Part shown: piece by piece, positions 34,746-48,326 of the stretch
Layout: each line of letters starts with the position of its first letter
Position numbering within the stretch: position 1 is the stretch's first letter
Assembly (NCBI GenBank): GCA_039720395.1
Contig: CM077822.1
Coordinates: 23,023,267-23,087,266, forward strand
Reading direction: 5' to 3'
DNA from: Liquidambar formosana
Taxonomy: Eukaryota; Streptophyta; Magnoliopsida; Saxifragales; Altingiaceae
DNA length: 64,000 nt
Position numbers and translations under genes: made by a program
Notes under the pieces: model-generated
Databases searched by the model: none
Seen by the model: the letters and a program-made list of their open reading frames with translations, nothing else
Told to the model about the DNA's origin: nothing

Positions 34746-37700
34746 CTCCCACGAGGCCACGAATGTTGTTTTGTTTTGTTTTTTTTTTTTTTTTTTTTTT
34801 TTGTGGATAGAATGTGTCCCATATGTGAATGTTGTATTGACAATTTCATGAATTTGGTGCAGTAGATTCTAGGACGTAATTAATTTGGGTAGCCTAATTA
34901 AGATCACCATGGAAGAGTGTATGTGCAGTGTGCTCTCAAAAAATAAAAAATAATAGATAAAAAGGGTCCAAGAAATAGAAAAAGACAAGGACAAAATTAA
35001 TTAGTAGCCGATCCAAGCCAAATCTACAGACTCGTGGATGACTGGTAAACAAAGTTCAGACGGTTGAAACCATTTTAAACAATCACACCTGTTTTTCACT
35101 TTGAAAAGTAGAAAAAAAAATTTAGTTCTTTATAATACAAAATTTTAGTAGTTTCTTTTAAAAGTTGAGGATTTAAAAGTAATTATAAAAATTTTTCACA
35201 CTAAAAACTTTTATCTTTTTTACTTTTAAAAAAAAAAATTAGAAATAAAAACTTATCCTAGGCTCTTAAAAAATAGAAGCCGCTCTTCGAACAATTGACG
35301 TTAGGATGTTCAATCAAATGACTGACCAAGAGTTGGGGATGACCAAAGAAACGTTAAAACAGTCCTTAGCCCAGTCGTGCAGATTTCTCACTTATCTAGA
35401 CGTGGGAAGGTCATTCAAATGAATCTGTCAATTTCAAAGAAAATTTGATTAGTGAAGTAGTCTTACTCCGTTGTGGACATGCATACAAACATTTCCCAAG
35501 AGAAGGTTAACCTCGAAGCTTCTATGGAGTAGTCTTTTCCCCAATGGCTAGTTTGAACAAGCTTTATGAGTAACTAGCTCTTGGTTAAGCTAGAGGACTG
35601 GTCTTCTTAAAAGGAAAGAAATACCAATTAGCAAAGGTTAGCCTATTACTTGTATTTATGCTACTTTGCCCATTATTTGTATATTAATCTACTTTTTAAA
35701 AAAAAAAAAAAATTTTTTTAATTATTTTTTTATAATTCTTTTGATGTAGGACAAATCCACACATCCCCTTGAGTCTAATCCACAACTCTCCACAAGAGTA
35801 CCACTTGTTAGGAAGAGGATGGAGTCCAAAATCCAATGGAGGCCACTATTAGCACCTCAAGACTTGCTTTTCATCCCCCCACTTATTTTATAATTCAAGA
35901 TTTTATGAAAAATATAAAAAGATTTTATGAAAACTGACAGCTTTGTCTACTAAAAAATATCATTTTGAATTACTTTTAAATAATAAAAAAATTCACTCTA
36001 AACAAAATATTTTGGAAAAACTTTCTTCTAGGAATAAAAAGCAAGTCTTGAGGTGCCAATAGAGACCCCACATTCAATACTACAAGCCCAATATTAATAT
36101 ACAAGTATGGAACCCCTACCTTTATAAAAGGCTTAAGCCTATTAATAGTAAGCTAATTATTTGTATATTATGCCACTTTCTTTTTTCTATTGATCCAATG
36201 TGGGCCAAATCTACAAGTGAACCTCAACAATATCTTTCTCACCTTACAAACTCAAGGAGCATCAATAAAAGAAATTAACCTTGGAGGAGAAGTCATGGTA
36301 CTATAATTTTTATGGGCCTATTTGGGAATTTCAAAAACTGGATCAGACTTGGTCCAGTCTATAACTGTTATCTGGTTTCTAAATAAACCAACTCATAGTT
36401 GGTTTGAAAAAAAACTGTGTTTATAATATGAAATCAAAACTGGTCAAACTTATCCTCAACTGACTGGGTTTTCAGGTTCGCAAAACAGCCTCTATTAATC
36501 ATAAAATAAACTTCTTTAACCTTGAAGAGACTAAAGCTTAATAGCTTGAGTTTTCCCCAGAGGAGAAACTCATTTGTAAAGGTTGAGCCCAACATAGAAC
36601 GCTCGTAACTTTATCTTCTGGATGCGTTTTGACAAGCCCTACACATTGGTCTGGCTCCATCAAAAAGTTGGATAAATTGATTTCACGATAGGGCTTAGAA
36701 AAAGCCCTTTCAAATCCTTACCCATCACTATGGTCCGATTATGGATATGATATTTCCTATGAAAAATTTTTTCTTGGGCCTATTGGGTCTATAGGCCCAC
36801 AGTAAGTCAAAATTCTAACTTTGGTTCAAATAGCTGGTGGGATGGTGATAATTCCCTTCTTTTCTCTTTTTCCTTTTAGGTAAGTTATGATTCCTTCTTT
36901 TCTATAAATGATAAACTGTAATTACCTTGTTTAATCTGAGATCCCCTTATGTAAATATGATATGTGGCTCTAATCGTATGAATTTTTTTATTATTTTTAT
37001 GAGTAAAAATTATTTTGGTACTATGAGCTTTTTCAAAAACCTCTATGTGATATCTAGATTATTTCTTCTCCCAATTTAATACCTAAACTTTATTGTTGTG
37101 CCCAAATATAGTCCATACCCCAAATGCAGTCCAAATGTTGATGGAGACATCATGTGCCTAATCCATATGGGTTATGAAGTTTTATATGGGCTCAGAATTT
37201 GTCTGTTCGGGCTTCCTCGTTATAATAATAATAAAAAAAAATCACAGTTATTTTCACTTTTGGCAAAGGCATATAAGTCATTAACATGTAGTGAATTTGA
37301 AAGGCACAAACACCCTATATTATTGTAAGCTTTAGGCATTGTGTGACGGAGATCTGGCAATCTAACCATAACGCAGCGCACCAAAGACATATGCATACTT
37401 TCAACTATGCGTACGTATGATCTATTAAGCGTACCATGTGTACACATATTTGGAATATGCATACGCACTACAAGTTCTTTTCGCTGTTACTACTGATCTG
37501 GGATCTAAATTTATTTTAGTTATTTTTAAGAGTTTTAATTATTTCCTTGTTAATTAATCATTGCTTTAAGTTTATTAGTTTCCTAATTGGTTTTGCTTGT
37601 TCTAGTAGAATTAGGATTTCCTATTTCATAGATTTAGTTTTCTATATAAAGGATTGTAGCCTCATGGCAAAGGGAGCTTTTGAATTTGAGATTAATAACA

Positions 37701-38114
37701 TCGAGAGAGAGAGTTTCTCTTCTTCCTACTTTCATGTTCTAGTGTGAGCATTGATTGTGGTTGCCTATTATCTGGTATTGTTCCTAAGACAATCACCAGA
37801 TTGGTGGACGTTTGTTTGTTTTGATGAGCTAAATCTTGACCGTGTATATTCCGCTACATTAGATCATTACCCCTGGGACATGTTCATCACTACTGCCATA
37901 CACAATCCTTCGTAGTCCCTCTGGTGTCTGGCGATCATATGCAACGTACTAAGCTTTGCTAGCCGGTAATCACATTGCCAAAACCTTTTTCTTGAGCACT
38001 TTTAATTGGATGGACTATTAGGCCTTCATCTTTCAACCTTGCATGGCCTAGCTCATTTGTTAGCTTCGAGATGCGATTGGCCCATGAACTTGGCCAATGG
38101 TTGTTCTATATGGT
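34746..38114. other. Segment between units B and C, no gene recognised
   Basis: Repeated at 58435-62846. Apart from the MITE at 35838-36069 it contains an LTR-like stretch around 37000-37860: a TATA motif CTATATAAAGG near 37631, preceded by a cluster of ATGCGTACG-like motifs at 37390-37470 and ending near CCGCTACA. It is present in both copies but I could not set its ends. Confidence 0.4.
35838..36069. mobile_element. MULE-type MITE, 232 bp (copy in unit B)
   Basis: CTATTAGCACCTCAAGACTTG at the left pairs with CAAGTCTTGAGGTGCCAATAG at the right. The flanks AAATCCAAT and ACATTCAAT are a diverged 9-bp duplication that is clearer in the paralogue at 59445-59677. The interior (TTTTATGAAAAATATAAAAAG) is shared with the 4141-4540 element. 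Confidence 0.7.
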
Positions 38115-38613
38115 CAGGGTTGGTCATGATGTCAGGCAACTCCGGCAGTAGCTTGAGGCCCCTCAAATTTTAATAAAAAATTAATAAGGTCCTAGCTCAG
38201 TTGTTATCTTTGTAATAGGTTTTTTTTTTTTTTTTTTTAAACAAATTTATTTTAATACCTAGATTAGTAAAGGCCTCAATCTAAATTTAAGGGTCCCAAA
38301 TAGTTCTAACCCAAGTCCATAGACAATAGCTCATTGAAAATGATAGACTAAATTGGCTATAGGGTCAGGCTATTGCCATCACATAAAGTACTTTAAGACC
38401 CCACTTAGTTTACATTTTTTAAGATTTTATGAAAAATATAAAAAGTTTCTATGAAAACTAGTCATGTTGTTGACTAGAAAACATCATTATGAATAATTTT
38501 GCATAACAAAATTTTTTTCCAAAATTTGTTGTTTAAATGGAGTTTTTGTCCATTTTTCATGGACCATTTTATAAAAATGAAACAAAGATTGTAAATAGTC
38601 AAAAAGTCTACTT
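38115..38613. mobile_element. hAT element truncated by the duplication junction (unit B copy)
   Basis: It starts with CAGGGTTGGTCATGATG after TATATGGT (38107-38114), the same start as the complete copy at 62847-63937. It contains the left half of the nested MITE and breaks off at the TACTTAA junction (38609-38615). Confidence 0.8.
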
Positions 38614-40727
38614 AAATAATGAAATGATTGTATATGTTGTGTTTATATATATATAAATATTTTGCTATGTACACACAGTTAATTAACACACACAACACAA
38701 ATGAGAAAGTTCGTACATGGAACCTCTAAAGTTAACTCACATTCGATCAACCTCCAAAAAGATCTGTTTCTTAAAGGAGAGGTGGAACCTTATTTCTATT
38801 CTGCTACTCAATAATGAAATAGTTGTATCTATTGTGTTATAAATAATAGTGCTGATTATCCCAAAATTATATTTCTAAATTCAACATTTCAAACCAAATG
38901 GCAGCTTGGTATTGAATCTATATTTGAATTTGTGAAAATAATTTCACACAATTAGCTTTTCCAAAAACAAAATAAAGTAAGTAGCTTTGGGAAGTTTATG
39001 AAAAGTTTGGGCATAAAAGGTTAAATGGTTGTTAAATGTTTGGTGGTGATAGGGAGTCATTCTGTAACGACCCGAAATTGGGGTTGTTAGTTAAGTAGTA
39101 AGAAAACCACTTTCAAAGCCAAATTTTGGTGGATGTTTAATAAAAATAATTCTTTTAAAAACATTTTTAGAAAATCCGGCATGGTCCCGTTTGTAAATAG
39201 GACATACCAAGTTATCGACTAGTCATAAAACCTGTAGAAAACACAAAACCTGTAGAAAACACATTTATAAGATTTTCCAGCCATCCACATAATATTTCAA
39301 AAATAAAGAAATCTACGGGCTAAATCGTAGTCACATGGGTCTCATTCAGATATACATTCACTACTCAATTGATTATTACAGGTCATGAAATTAAAATTAA
39401 TACATGTCTAGGCTCAAAGCCTATCTCCAATATTCTCTACATGAATGCAAGTATGCTGACGTGCTCCCAAAACCTAGGTCAACTTAACTTTATTTTAAAA
39501 ATATGACCTGCAAGAAAAACTGTGGGGGTATGAGCTATACGCTCAGTAGGAAAACATTTCTCAAAATAACCCAAGTTTTTAAAAACCATAATTTATATAC
39601 TTTTCAAGAGCCCTACAAAACCCTTGATTAGTTTGCAATATATATTTTTCAGTAAATAAAACCGATATAGGTATAATGAAATAAACTGTGGAAGTTAAAT
39701 CATTAAATACCAATACCCCTTTTTCCTTTTAAAGTTTTAAAGAGGTAAGAAATAACTCAAGTTATTTGTTATAAAAAAACATCATTTTACAAATGAATTT
39801 AACCATTATTTTCTGATATCATTTGACGGCCTTATAAGCCAATAACCATCATCCGCCATATCTGACAATCCAAAACATCAGTCTTTCAAACAGATTAATC
39901 CTCCCCAGGTCATGCGGGGCCTTCGCGTGCGGAAAATAAAGGGAAACACTATGGATCCTACCTGGTCCAGAAAGTAACCCCATCATGAGGAAACACTATG
40001 ATCCTACTTGGACCAGAAAGTAACCTCATATTTGGGCACGTAGCCCAGGACTAAAGGATAGGAAGACATGGCAAGACGTCCCGTTCCTTTGGGACCATAG
40101 TAATCCTGTCGCTAGTAACCCGCATCATCATATTCATATCATCACCACTTATCTTTTCATTTACCAATTTCATAATTCCTACATAAACCAGAAAATTATA
40201 TATAAATTTTCCAAAAACCACATAATAGGTTTGTACTTTGAAAACTATATAAAATAACTCCATAAATCATGGTAATCATTTCCCAACCATTTTTAAAAAT
40301 AATGGTTTCAAATCATTTATATAAAAGTGACCCCTAATATTTGATTGAAAGCATTTAACCCAATAGGTTATAGGTTATCAAAATCAACCCATTTAAACCC
40401 TTACACATATAAGAGTTTCATAAATAACAAGAATATAATGAAAGAGGTTATGTAAATCAACCCATGGTACCCCAAATCATGTGAAGGTTTGAAATGTAAC
40501 ATGCATATGACCAAATAGGGTATAATACAAAACCCTAGATTTTCCAAAATTTATCAAAACCCATAAAATATGTCAACATGTATGATGTTTATGCAAAACA
40601 TGCCAAATACATGTATTTTTACATGATTTAAGCCCCAAACCCCAATGCATCAATGGTTTAAGATGAGAAAATGCCCCTACCTCAAAAATAGAGTTAAAAA
40701 ATCCAAATCCACGACCATACGTATGTA

Positions 40728-43700
40728 TATGGACCCGCGAAAAGTGGCCCACAAGGGTTAAAAAGAAAATAGGTTTGAAAACGAAAAGGAGTCTCCACCT
40801 TATTTTTTAAAGGAAACAAGGAAAACCCTAAAAACCAATTTTGTTTTAAGAAAACAAAAGAATGACTCCATGTTTAAAAAGGAAAGGCAAAAACAGTCTT
40901 TTGGAAACCAAAGAAATCGGGGATTCGGAGGCTAAGTTATGACATGGGAAGGTTCTAGGCATAGCCTATAGGCACCCATGTCACCCTTTCGGTCTCTTAG
41001 TTTATTTGGGCTAAATTAAGATCTTATCATACAAAAATCAACAAGATATCATCACAAGAGTTGCATGCATATCATATATCCATCCATAACAAACAAACAA
41101 AACAAAGAAAAACAAAACTAAACTAGGATATTTAGATCCTAGGGCGGACTTGAACCTCGCGAAGAGCGCCTACGTATCATGTATGGAAATACATGGATCA
41201 AAGTCCACGTAGTTCGATTGGGAATAGGGTTATAACCTAATACAAACCTATGGTAAAACCCTAGGTTTCCTTATTTGAAAGATAGAAAATCTGATATTTG
41301 AACCAAGTTTGAATTTAGGAAAACTTCCACAAGATGGAAAACTTTGATAAAAAGGTAATTTATTTAATCAAGGAAACCTCTAATTATTACCATAGACTCA
41401 TATTAGGAAATAACCCTAAGGAGGGAGAAGAGAGAAGATAAAGGAAGAAAAAGTGAATTAGGGCACTTTCAAACCCTACTTACCTTGTGCAATATCTCCG
41501 AGCAATAGCAAGCTTAAGCAATAACGACCTTATTTGCAATAAAGTGATTATTACCCCTGTTTGCACCCTTACACGTGCTCAAAACAAACCAAAAGAAAAA
41601 AAATACAAATCTGGACAGAATAGTATAAGGGCCTAAAATCATCAATTAATCATGCATATAACACAAACAGTGAAATAACATAAACTCTAATGCAATCCTA
41701 GAACCATGACATGCATAAAAACCCTAAAATCAACTAACATGAATGCAGAAAATCATCATAGCTATTCTATATGCAATGCATATACAGCAACTATGAAGAA
41801 AAAGACAACAAAAAGCCTAAACTACTATGCTATATGCAACAAACCTAAAACAAGGGCAAAAGAAATCCTAAACTCACACACATGCTTTAAACTATGTAAA
41901 ACAGCCCTAAATCATGCAAAACTAAACATAAATGACATTCTAATCATTATGTATTAACTAATGAAAGCATCAACACATGATAAAAATGCAAGCTTGAACA
42001 TGAAATAATAGCTATTCAATGCAAAACCCTAAAAAAAAAACACTAGAAACCCTAGAATCACAATGTGAACCCCGGAAATTGGGCCCACGAGGGATTGACG
42101 AAAAGGTGGATGTGGATTTTGAAAACACAAAGGAGTCGCCACCTCATTTTTTAAAGGAAACAAGGAAAACCCTAAAAACAGTTTGTTTTAGGAAAACAAT
42201 TTGAATGACTCCATGTTTAAAAAGGAAAGGCAAAAACCAATCTTTTGGAAACCAAAGAAATCGGGGATTCGGAGGCTAAGTTATGACATGGGAAGGTTCT
42301 AGGCAAAGCCTATAGGCACCCATGTCACCCTTTTGGTCTCTCAGTTCATTTGGGCTAAATCAAGATCTTTTCCATACAAAAATCAGCAAGTATATCATCA
42401 CAAGACAGCATGCATATCATATATTTCATTCATCCATCCATGCATAATAAACACATAAAAACAGAAAATAAAGAAAAAAGAAAAGAAAACAAAAAGAAGC
42501 CTAGGATGCTTGGATCCTAGAATGGACTTGAGCCTCACGAAGAGCGCCTACGTACCATGCAGCGAAATACATGGATCAAAGTCCACGTAGTTCGATTAGA
42601 ACTAGGGTTAAAACTTAATACAAACCTATGGTTAAAACCCTAGGTTTCCTTATTTGATCAAAAGAATTGAATTTGATAGAAAGTTTGATTTTGGAAAGAA
42701 ATCCACAAAATGGAAACCTTAATAAAAACCAGAATTTTATGGGTTAAGGAAACCCTTGATTAGAACCATAGGATCATATTAAAAACTAACCCTAAAGAGG
42801 GAGAAGGGAAAGAGTTAAGGGAGAGAGGTGAATTGGGGCACCTTCATACCCACTTACCTGAGCGCAATTGCTCCAAACATTAGCCATTTCAGACATTGGC
42901 AGCTCTATTTGCCATAGGACAATTACCACACCTATTTGCACCCTTACAAGTGCTCAAAACCATGCAAACACAATGATATGCAAATCTGGACAGAATAGTA
43001 TTATGGCCTAAAATCATCTACTAAGCATGCTAACAGCAAAAACAGCGAACAATAATAAGTCCTAACATATTCCTAGAACCATATTATGCATAAAAACCCT
43101 AGAATATACTAACATGCATGCAAAAACATCATATTTACTCTATATGCAAGACATATACAGCAAACACGAAGAAAAACCAATAAAAAAGTCTACTTTATCA
43201 TGCTATATGAAAACTAACATAAAACAATGACTCTAAAACCCTAAACTCACAAATATGCTTAAAGACATACAAAACATACTTTAGTCATGCAAAACCAAAC
43301 TAAACAGAAATTAAATCATACATATTAACTAACTAAAGCAACATAACATGATGAAAATCCTAACTCTAACATGCAATGACACTAATCCTAGCACAAGGGC
43401 AACAGGAGCACAAGAACCATAACTATGCATAAAAAACACATAGGACAGCCCTAAAGCATGCTAAACAGTAGATAAACAATAGATATTCCATGTATATTAA
43501 CTAGCTAGAGTGTTAATACATGATAAAAAAGTTACCTTTAACATGCAATAAGCCTAACCCATATTCAGCATAAACAAAGAGGGAGGAATACCTTAAGAAA
43601 AAAACTTCCTTGCTGCTGCAGAGACTCTCCCTTGCTCTTATGGATGACTTGAACCAATCCTCTCCAAGGCTACAGCAAGAACTCCAGCTCTCCTTCAAGT

Positions 43701-46326
43701 CTCTCTCTCTTATTCTCTCTCAAACACTCAAGTATTAATGCATAAAGTGGCTCCCCTTGTGTTGAAGCATAGGGGGTATTTATAGAGTTTCATTAGGATT
43801 AACCAATGGCTAGGATTAAAACCCTAAAAATTAATCCAAGGGCTATTAGAGACCCCCTTGGGGCTTAAGTAACTCAGAAGTTACCAAAAAATAGAAGGAA
43901 ACTCGTCCAAAAGAGCCCAAATACGTCAAAATAGGGAGAAATCCGCTTAAGCAAGGAAACATGGTGTAAATAGGAAAGTGCTCTCGGGTGACCTCCCAAG
44001 GCTGGGCGGCTAGCCACCTGGGCCCAGGCGGCTAGCCGCCCAGGCTTGGGTGGTCACCCGAGCCCACTTCTGATTTTTCTCCTATTTTGCCTCCCTTCCC
44101 TTCTAGAAGTGTTTCAGGGGGCAAATGAACTCCGATTTTGATGAAACAAAAGCCAAAACGACCGTGTTTCGATGAGGAATATGTTTTTGAATATTTTGGG
44201 GTGAAAACCACTAACCATGGGGGCATGGTTAGGTTTAAACAAGGCGGTTAACCACTATGCTCTACCTTTGCTAAGCATAGGCATGCACATAGGGTCAAAC
44301 CAAACACTTTTCATATCAAAATTGAACTTCATAAAACACTTTTGGGGATAAAATGATGACTAATGAAAGTCAATTTGAAAAGATTTGGTTGGTAACTGTG
44401 AGTCAATTAGAGCTAACCCAAAGAAGGGTCAATTAACCAATCTTGAACTGTATCGAGCCATTTTAATCCCAAGCCATTGATTTATCAAATTGAACCTAGA
44501 AATACCTCCTATGCATCCATATGAACTCCAATTGACAATTTGGAGATCATTTCAAGGTCAAATGAAAAGTTTGGGACTTAAAAGACAATTATGCCCCTCA
44601 AGTCACAAAAGCTCTTATTATCCCTCAAGATCAACTCCAATTTGAACCAAAATTCACACCCATTGTCCTTGTGACCCTAGAAACCTAATGCAAGTGACTA
44701 GACTCAAAAACAAAACAAAAACATGCATGAAATGATGAGCTCTAGTAAGGTGGTGCAAAAATGGGGTGTGACACACAACTATGCATAAAATCATATGGAA
44801 TAACATTATAACATGCATAACTCCTCAAGAACAACATTTTAGTCATGAATATTAACCAATAGAAGTATCAACACATGATAAAAATGCCAACTTGAACATG
44901 AAATAGAGCTATTCTAATTTCAGCGCAATAGAAATCCTAAAATCCCAACTATGCATTAAACCACATGAAATAATCCAATTACATGCATAACTCATTATGA
45001 ATAACATTTAAACCATGTATATTAACTATTAGAAGCATCAACACATGATAAAAATACTATCTTGAATATGTAATAGAATTATTCTAAGTGAAACCTTAAT
45101 TTCAGCATAAAGGGAAAAGAGGTATACCTATGTTGGATGTCTCCTTGCTGCTGTAGAGACTTCTTCTCCTCTTGAAACACTCTCCTTCAAGCCTCCACAC
45201 AAACCCTAGCTCTCCTTTGGAACTCTCTCTTACTCTCTTTCTCCAGAAGTTAGGTTAAACTACATAAGAATGGCTCTAGTTGCCTTAAAGTGGCTCTCCT
45301 AATGCTGAAGTATAGAGGGGTATTTATAGGGATTGAGTAGAATCAGTCAATGGTTTGGATTAAAACCCTAAATATTAATCCAAGGGTCCTTAGAGACTTC
45401 CTTGGGGCTCAAGTAGGTCAAATAGGGCTGAAAATAAGATGGAATGGCGGCTGGAGGCAAAAAATCCATCAAAAATAGGAAGGAATCCCGCTTCAGCATG
45501 ATTTTAGGAAGGTGGCTAGGCTGACCACCCAGGGCTGGGCGGCTAACCACCTGGCCTTGGGCGGATGACCACCTGGGCTGGCCGGTTAGCCGCCAAGCCC
45601 CAGGTGGTCACCCGAGCGCGCCGTCAGTAATTGCCTTATTTGAGCCCTTTCAGCTTCCAAATGTGTTTCGGGGGTCAAACAGAGTCCGATTTTGACGAAA
45701 TGAAAGCCAAAACGACCGTGCTTCGATGAGGAATGTAATTTAAGACATTTTAGGGCAAAAATCCCTAGCCATGGCTGCATGATTGGGTTTTACAAAAGCG
45801 GCTAACAGCTATGCACCACCGTCGCTAAGCTTAGGTATGCACACAGGGTCGCACCGAATGCTTTCCAATTCAAAATTCAACCTTCTAAAACATCTTTAGG
45901 AATGAAATTAAGACTAATCAAAGTCAAATGAGTGGGACTTGAGTGAAAATCATGAGCCGATTTGACCCATTCCCGAAGTAGGTCTCTTAGCCACCTTGAA
46001 CCATATTGAGCCATTTTAATCCCGAACCATCAATTCATCGAATTAAACCCACAAATACCTCAAATACATCCATATGAACTCCAATTGACAACTTGGAGAT
46101 CATTTCAAGATTAAATGGAAAGTTTGTGACCTAAAAGACGGTTATGCCCCTGAAGTCACAAAAGTTCTTATTAACCCTTAAGATCAACTCCAAATTGAAC
46201 CAAAATTCATATCCAATGTCCTTGTGATTCTAGAAAACTAATGCAAGTAACTAGACTAAAAAACAAAACAAAAACATGCATGGAATGACAAACCCTAGTA
46301 AGGTGGTGCAAAAATGGGGTGTGACA
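40728..46326. mobile_element. Middle LTR-like element (probable solo LTR 2), interrupted by LTR 3
   Basis: Flanked by ATGTA (40723-40727, 46327-46331). It starts TATGGACCCGCG (the expected TG is mutated) and ends ATGGGGTGTGACA. Without LTR 3 it is about 2.88 kb. The right part has AGGGGTATTTATAGGG (TATA) near 45315. The G/C-rich inverted stretch near 45530-45610 (GGCTAACCACCTGG, CCAGGTGGTCACCC) also occurs in LTR 3. It is the same family as LTR 3 throughout. Confidence 0.85.
42064..44773. mobile_element. Innermost LTR-like element (probable solo LTR 3), intact, 2,710 bp
   Basis: Starts TGTGAACCCCGG, ends GGGGTGTGACA, and is flanked by a perfect CACAA duplication (42059-42063, 44774-44778). 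A TATA motif (GGTATTTATAGAG) lies near 43775. Many blocks match LTR 2, including GAGGCTAAGTTATGACATGG, CCTACGTA and the closing AAGGTGGTGCAAAAATGGGG. No internal domain or second LTR adjoins it, as expected after LTR-LTR recombination. Confidence 0.87.
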
Positions 46327-46653
46327 ATGTAGACCAGGCCAAAATACACTAGATCCGAGCTCCTCGGTGTCGGATCGAGGCTGCCGTGCTCCAGCGAGCC
46401 ACCGTCGAGCCTCCGCTTCCTTCTCCTTCTCTTTCTCTTCCTTTCTTCTTCTCTTCTCCTCTTTCTCTCTTGGGTGAAGAATAGGTGAGAACCCTCTAGA
46501 AATTGTGTTTATAAAGGGAGTATAAGTGAGGGGTATAATGGTCTTTTTACCCCATTAAAATCTAGCCCAAAAACTGAAATTCGTGCGTTATAGTTGGCTA
46601 TAATGAATTATAGTCAGCTAAAACTCCCCTAATGAATAGTATCGTAACCTTCT

Positions 46654-46860
46654 GTCTGACAATATAGCTGACTGTAAATCATTATAGTCAGCTAAATTGT
46701 TTAACATGCACAATAAGAGATTCGGCCTGACAATATAGCCGACTGTAAATGATTATAGTCAACTAAATTGCTTAACATGCATAAAAGGAAGTTCTGCCTA
46801 ACAATATAGTCGACTATAAGTCACTACAGTCAACTATATTGCTCAACATACACAAAAAGA
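46654..46860. repeat. Tandem repeat of about 65 bp, three units, each with an inverted repeat, in LTR 1
   Basis: The units read (C/T)(C/T)TGACAATATAG-like, then CTGACTGTAAATCATTATAG, then TCAGCTAAATTG and AACATGCAC. In unit 1, TAGCTGACTGTAA pairs with TTATAGTCAGCTA (one mismatch). Units 2 and 3 keep the arrangement with more mismatches. Confidence 0.8.
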
Positions 46861-48326
46861 AGTGTTAGGCTCACGAAAACCTACCTTAGCACATCCTAAC
46901 CCAAAATTCTCATAAATCAAGCCTTGGGTCCTCACACATTCTCTGCTATGGCCTTACCAATGAAATAGTTTATTTTTTTAATCTTTTTATAACTAACTTT
47001 ATCAATGAAATGGTCCCTAAATCCCCATGTTTGAGGCTGGTTAGTGTCTTTAAACTAATTACTGTATTTCGAAAACGCAGGTTATAATTTATTTATTTAT
47101 TCTTTTTTACTGATAAGATGGGGTTGGGAGAGTCACAGATGATAGCACCACACCTCAATTTGCAAAAAAGGTAACATGAACCAAAGAAAGCAAAAGCAAA
47201 AAAGTTGTTCTCACCGGAAAAAGAAAGAGAAGAAGAAAAAGAAAAAAAAGGCAAAAAATCTGACAACACGTCAACACTCATAAGATGTGAAAGTCCGACA
47301 AACTAACCTTCTATTTGGTTCATGGATTCTACCAAGAAAAAAAATAGGGAAGGTAAAAAAACGAGGAGAAAAGAAAATGAAAGGAAAAGATAAAATCATA
47401 TCAAGTCAAAATTATTTTAATTCTTCTTTTTCTTCTAATTTTCCATTGCAATCAAATAAATAAAAATAGAATTCCTTATATTTTATTTTTTTTCCTTGAT
47501 TAAATCCACAAAGCAAATAGAGCCTAAATGAAAATGGACTTTCATAAGTCTATATATGCATGGTTCCCAATTCTCGCACGTCACTGCTCCCACATCCATT
47601 AAACATTCACATTAGGGGGTCATTTCGTTATCTGATCCTTAAACATTTAAAGTTAAAAATTTACATTAGTGCATGTTATTTTCTAATCCTTAAACTTTGA
47701 TATCACGTTATGTTTCTAATCCAATAATCTAAACTTTTAGGTGAAGGAATCAAAGTGTCAAACATGTATATTCAGAAATTCATTCATATATAAATAAAAG
47801 AGTACAAAAAGAGAGTATACCAATACATGTTAAATTTTAGGGGCATTTAGCCACAAGTCCCATTTTCAATACATATATAGGATCAAGTCTCCTTTAAAAA
47901 ACTATTTAAGTCTCAAGTTCACTCTTAGATGATTGGATAAAAATGCCCCCAATGCTCTAAAGACTTTCCATTCAAATTTAAAAAAAAAAAAAAAATTCTC
48001 CATAATAAACGGAGATATTTTTCACACAAATCAGTGATATTCCTATTCCTTTGTTTCCAAAACTCATGTAACTGAATTAAAGGCTAATCAACGTTTCTTT
48101 GCAAGTTGATCGTGCTTGAAGTTTTCCAGCCAAACAATGGGAATTTTTCCAATGCAAAAATAGCTATATGAAGTTTATGAAATGCTACATGTTAAATTGG
48201 TAATAGTTACTTCGTAATTGTAACTGTTTAATACAATTTCATAATTGGTCACATGGGGGCTCATTTGGGGGTTCCAATGAATACATAACCTTGTTGTAAC
48301 TATTTTAAGGGATGTTAAATTACCGC

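Larger units (their letters stand above)
29596..38608. repeat. Tandem segmental duplication, unit B with the segment leading to unit C
   Basis: 29596-34745 repeats unit A. 31161-38608 is repeated as unit C. B carries insertions absent from the other copies at 30569-30892 and 33408-34068. The right end stops inside a truncated hAT/MITE pair (38115-38613). No host gene is recognised. Confidence 0.9.
39063..46936. mobile_element. Outermost LTR-like element (probable solo LTR 1), interrupted by LTR 2
   Basis: Begins TGTAACGACCCG and ends GGGTCCTCACA. CATTC flanks both sides (39058-39062, 46937-46941), and units A and B have the uninterrupted site (GGAGTCATTCTTT). Without the nested insertion it is about 2.27 kb. 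A TATA motif (GTTTATAAAGG, near 46506) and a CT-rich leader lie in its right part. No coding region, primer-binding site or second LTR is seen, so a solo LTR of a long-LTR element (Gypsy chromovirus type is likely) is the best reading. A short non-autonomous element is the alternative. Confidence 0.8.
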
